From Flavobacteriaceae bacterium Ap0902 (GTDB lineage: Bacteria > Bacteroidota > Bacteroidia > Flavobacteriales > Weeksellaceae), in NCBI GenBank assembly GCA_009835005.1, contig WTFG01000003.1, positions 1-64,000 on the forward strand: a DNA stretch of 64,000 bases, written 5' to 3'. Positions within the stretch are counted from its first letter, which is position 1; each line of letters starts with the position of its first letter. This document shows, in pieces, positions 62,899-64,000 of the stretch. The position numbers and the translations under genes are program-made. The notes below the pieces were generated by a model that saw nothing but the letters and a program-made list of their open reading frames with translations, was not told the DNA's origin and did not search any database.

Positions 62899-63570
62899 TT
62901 ATAATAAGTCTTGAATTTCTGCAAAATCATTGACTACCACTGTCGGATTATAATCTGCAATGGATTCATTGTAATTATAACCATAGGATAAACCAATGCT
63001 ATCTACACCAGCATTTTGTGCCGCCATGATATCGTTTTTAGAATCTCCTACCATGACGGTTTCTTGCGTTTCAAAACTAAATTTTTCCATTAAATAGAAC
63101 AATGGGCCTGGGTCTGGTTTTTTAACTTCTAAAGAGCCCTCGCCAATCCAGTCTTCAAAGAAAGATTTTATTTTTAATCCCTCTATAATAGGCTCTACAA
63201 AATCAATCGGTTTGTTGGTGCAAATAACCATGTCGTAGCCCGCTTGGTCTAGATATTCTAAAGTTTCTTTTACATGAGGATATAAATAAGTATCTACACA
63301 AACATGGTTTTTATAAAAATTATAATACGTATCCATGGTTTTTTGCACTTCTTCTAAGGTGGGTTTTTCTCCTGTAGTTTTATTTAATGCTCTTTCTATT
63401 AGGAGTTTAACTCCATTCCCTATCATGGTGCTCACATCTTCTACAGAAAGTTCTTTATAACCTATTTGGCTAAATGTATGGTTAATGGCATTGGCGATAT
63501 CTGGTAAACTGTTAATTAAAGTCCCGTCCAAATCAAAAATGATAAACTTCTTGTTACTTAAAATATTCAT
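62899..63570 (-). CDS. gph: HAD-type phosphoglycolate phosphatase
   Basis: 223 residues. Seen: FDLDGTLINSLPDIANAINHTF (motif I), VICTNKPIDF (motif II), KPDPGPLFYLM with the conserved Lys, and MVGDSKNDIMAAQNAGVDSIGLSYGYN (motif IV). Removes 2-phosphoglycolate in known homologues, which can arise from DNA end repair; being co-transcribed with dinB fits that idea. Substrate not proven. Confidence 0.88.
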   Translation of the reverse strand: MNILSNKKFIIFDLDGTLINSLPDIANAINHTFSQIGYKELSVEDVSTMIGNGVKLLIERALNKTTGEKPTLEEVQKTMDTYYNFYKNHVCVDTYLYPHVKETLEYLDQAGYDMVICTNKPIDFVEPIIEGLKIKSFFEDWIGEGSLEVKKPDPGPLFYLMEKFSFETQETVMVGDSKNDIMAAQNAGVDSIGLSYGYNYNESIADYNPTVVVNDFAEIQDLL

Positions 63571-63621
63571 GCAATCTATTTTTATTTATAATACCACAAA
63601 ATCTGTCCCATTTATCAAAAA

Positions 63622-63652
63622 AAAGCACCACTTCTAAAAGAAATGGTGCTTT
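63622..63652. terminator. Bidirectional-type terminator between the coiled-coil gene and gph
   Basis: AAAGCACCA at 63622-63630 pairs with TGGTGCTTT at 63644-63652. On the minus strand it closes the gene ending at 63672; the T-run is the A-run at 63617-63624. Confidence 0.8.
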
Positions 63653-63671
63653 AAAATAAGTTGATTAAAGA

Positions 63672-64000
63672 TTACTTATTGATGTTGTTTAATTTATCTT
63701 TAGCATCTTTAATCTCTTTTGCAGCATCTTCTACATTCTCTTTTGTATTTTCTGCCTCTTCTTTTACGTTGTCTAATGTTGCTTCTGCAGCCTCATTAAT
63801 ATTGTCTAACTTCTCTTCTGCACCATCTACAGCGCCGTTAACTTCTTGAATGGCCTCACCTACTTTTTCTTGAACGTTCTCAATTTTTGATTGTAAAGCG
63901 TCAAATTTCGCTTGGGCTTCTTCTATTAACACTTGGTCTCCAGATGCTTTTGCTGCTTCTAAAGCCTCTTTAGCCTCATTTAAAGCATTTTGAGCTTCGA
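63672..64000 (-). CDS. Coiled-coil protein, apolipoprotein-/YtxH-like, 5' end outside window
   Basis: At least 109 residues of continuous heptad-type helix: EAQAKFDALQSKIENVQEKV, EEAENTKENVEDAAKEIKDA. The frame stays open to the window's right edge (EAKEALEAAKASGDQ precedes the GTG at 63932), so the start lies outside. Almost no hydrophobic core beyond Leu/Ile/Val heptad positions. Possibly a LEA-like stress or membrane-associated helix protein; function not assigned. Confidence 0.6.
   Translation of the reverse strand, partial: EAQNALNEAKEALEAAKASGDQVLIEEAQAKFDALQSKIENVQEKVGEAIQEVNGAVDGAEEKLDNINEAAEATLDNVKEEAENTKENVEDAAKEIKDAKDKLNNINK

Noticed and set aside
1-64000. CRISPR arrays and rRNA genes
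   Set aside because: No regularly spaced repeats and no rRNA-like conserved stretches were seen in the window.

Overview
The window reads as a chromosome segment of a low-G+C Bacteroidota, most likely class Flavobacteriia. Supporting signs: several secreted proteins end in type IX secretion (T9SS) sorting domains; the L28-L33-DUF4295-FtsY gene order; a TamL/TamB pair; promoter-like TTTG / TAnnTTTG elements; no evident Shine-Dalgarno sequences; several TTG starts. No rRNA, CRISPR array, prophage or insertion-sequence transposase was seen.

Layout. 0-2.4 kb: a minus-strand overlapping set aroB-msrB-GH12 glucanase. 2.7-3.5 kb: a hypothetical gene and three tRNAs (Arg, Pro, Ser). 3.7-9.4 kb: a HAD phosphatase, dihydrolipoyl dehydrogenase, a surface-type lipoprotein, an outer-membrane barrel gene interrupted by one in-frame TAA, and a T9SS protein. 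9.4-29 kb is rich in sugar metabolism: glgA-glgC glycogen synthesis, a GH31 alpha-glucosidase, GlcNAc kinase and ROK kinase genes, gap, pfkA, a Nudix-type (NrtR/AraR-like) regulator with a tandem candidate operator in the divergent pfkA region, and a secreted GH13 amylase. 29-34.2 kb: lnt, rpmB-rpmG-DUF4295, ftsY, nhaA. 34.5-38.1 kb: a DtxR-type repressor divergent from a TonB-dependent receptor and a thioredoxin-like gene, with a near-consensus DtxR/IdeR box between the receptor's -33 and -7 elements.

The most interesting part is 38-50.6 kb, which holds two complete ribosome-mediated attenuators missing from ordinary gene calls. Upstream of asnB (38188-38321) a 22-codon leader peptide with seven Asn codons is followed by mutually exclusive antiterminator and terminator hairpins. 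Upstream of trpG-trpB (minus strand, 50526-50398) a 21-codon leader with three consecutive Trp codons is followed by the same architecture. The trp operon itself is reduced to trpG and trpB. Between them lie asnB, a YihY protein and the TamL/TamB envelope system.

50.6-59.6 kb: a copper P-type ATPase, then an accessory stretch with decayed gene remnants (including a MarR-like fragment), a DUF6090-like protein, a lipoprotein, a DUF2625 protein, and a HaeIII-like restriction-modification module with an HTH regulator. Both the methyltransferase (two one-base losses in homopolymers) and the endonuclease (no usable start for its conserved N-terminus) look damaged, and the module lies between two copies of a roughly 73-bp direct repeat. 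59.6-64 kb returns to core genes: glycyl-tRNA synthetase, a TRIC-type channel, gph-dinB, and a partial coiled-coil protein running off the right edge.
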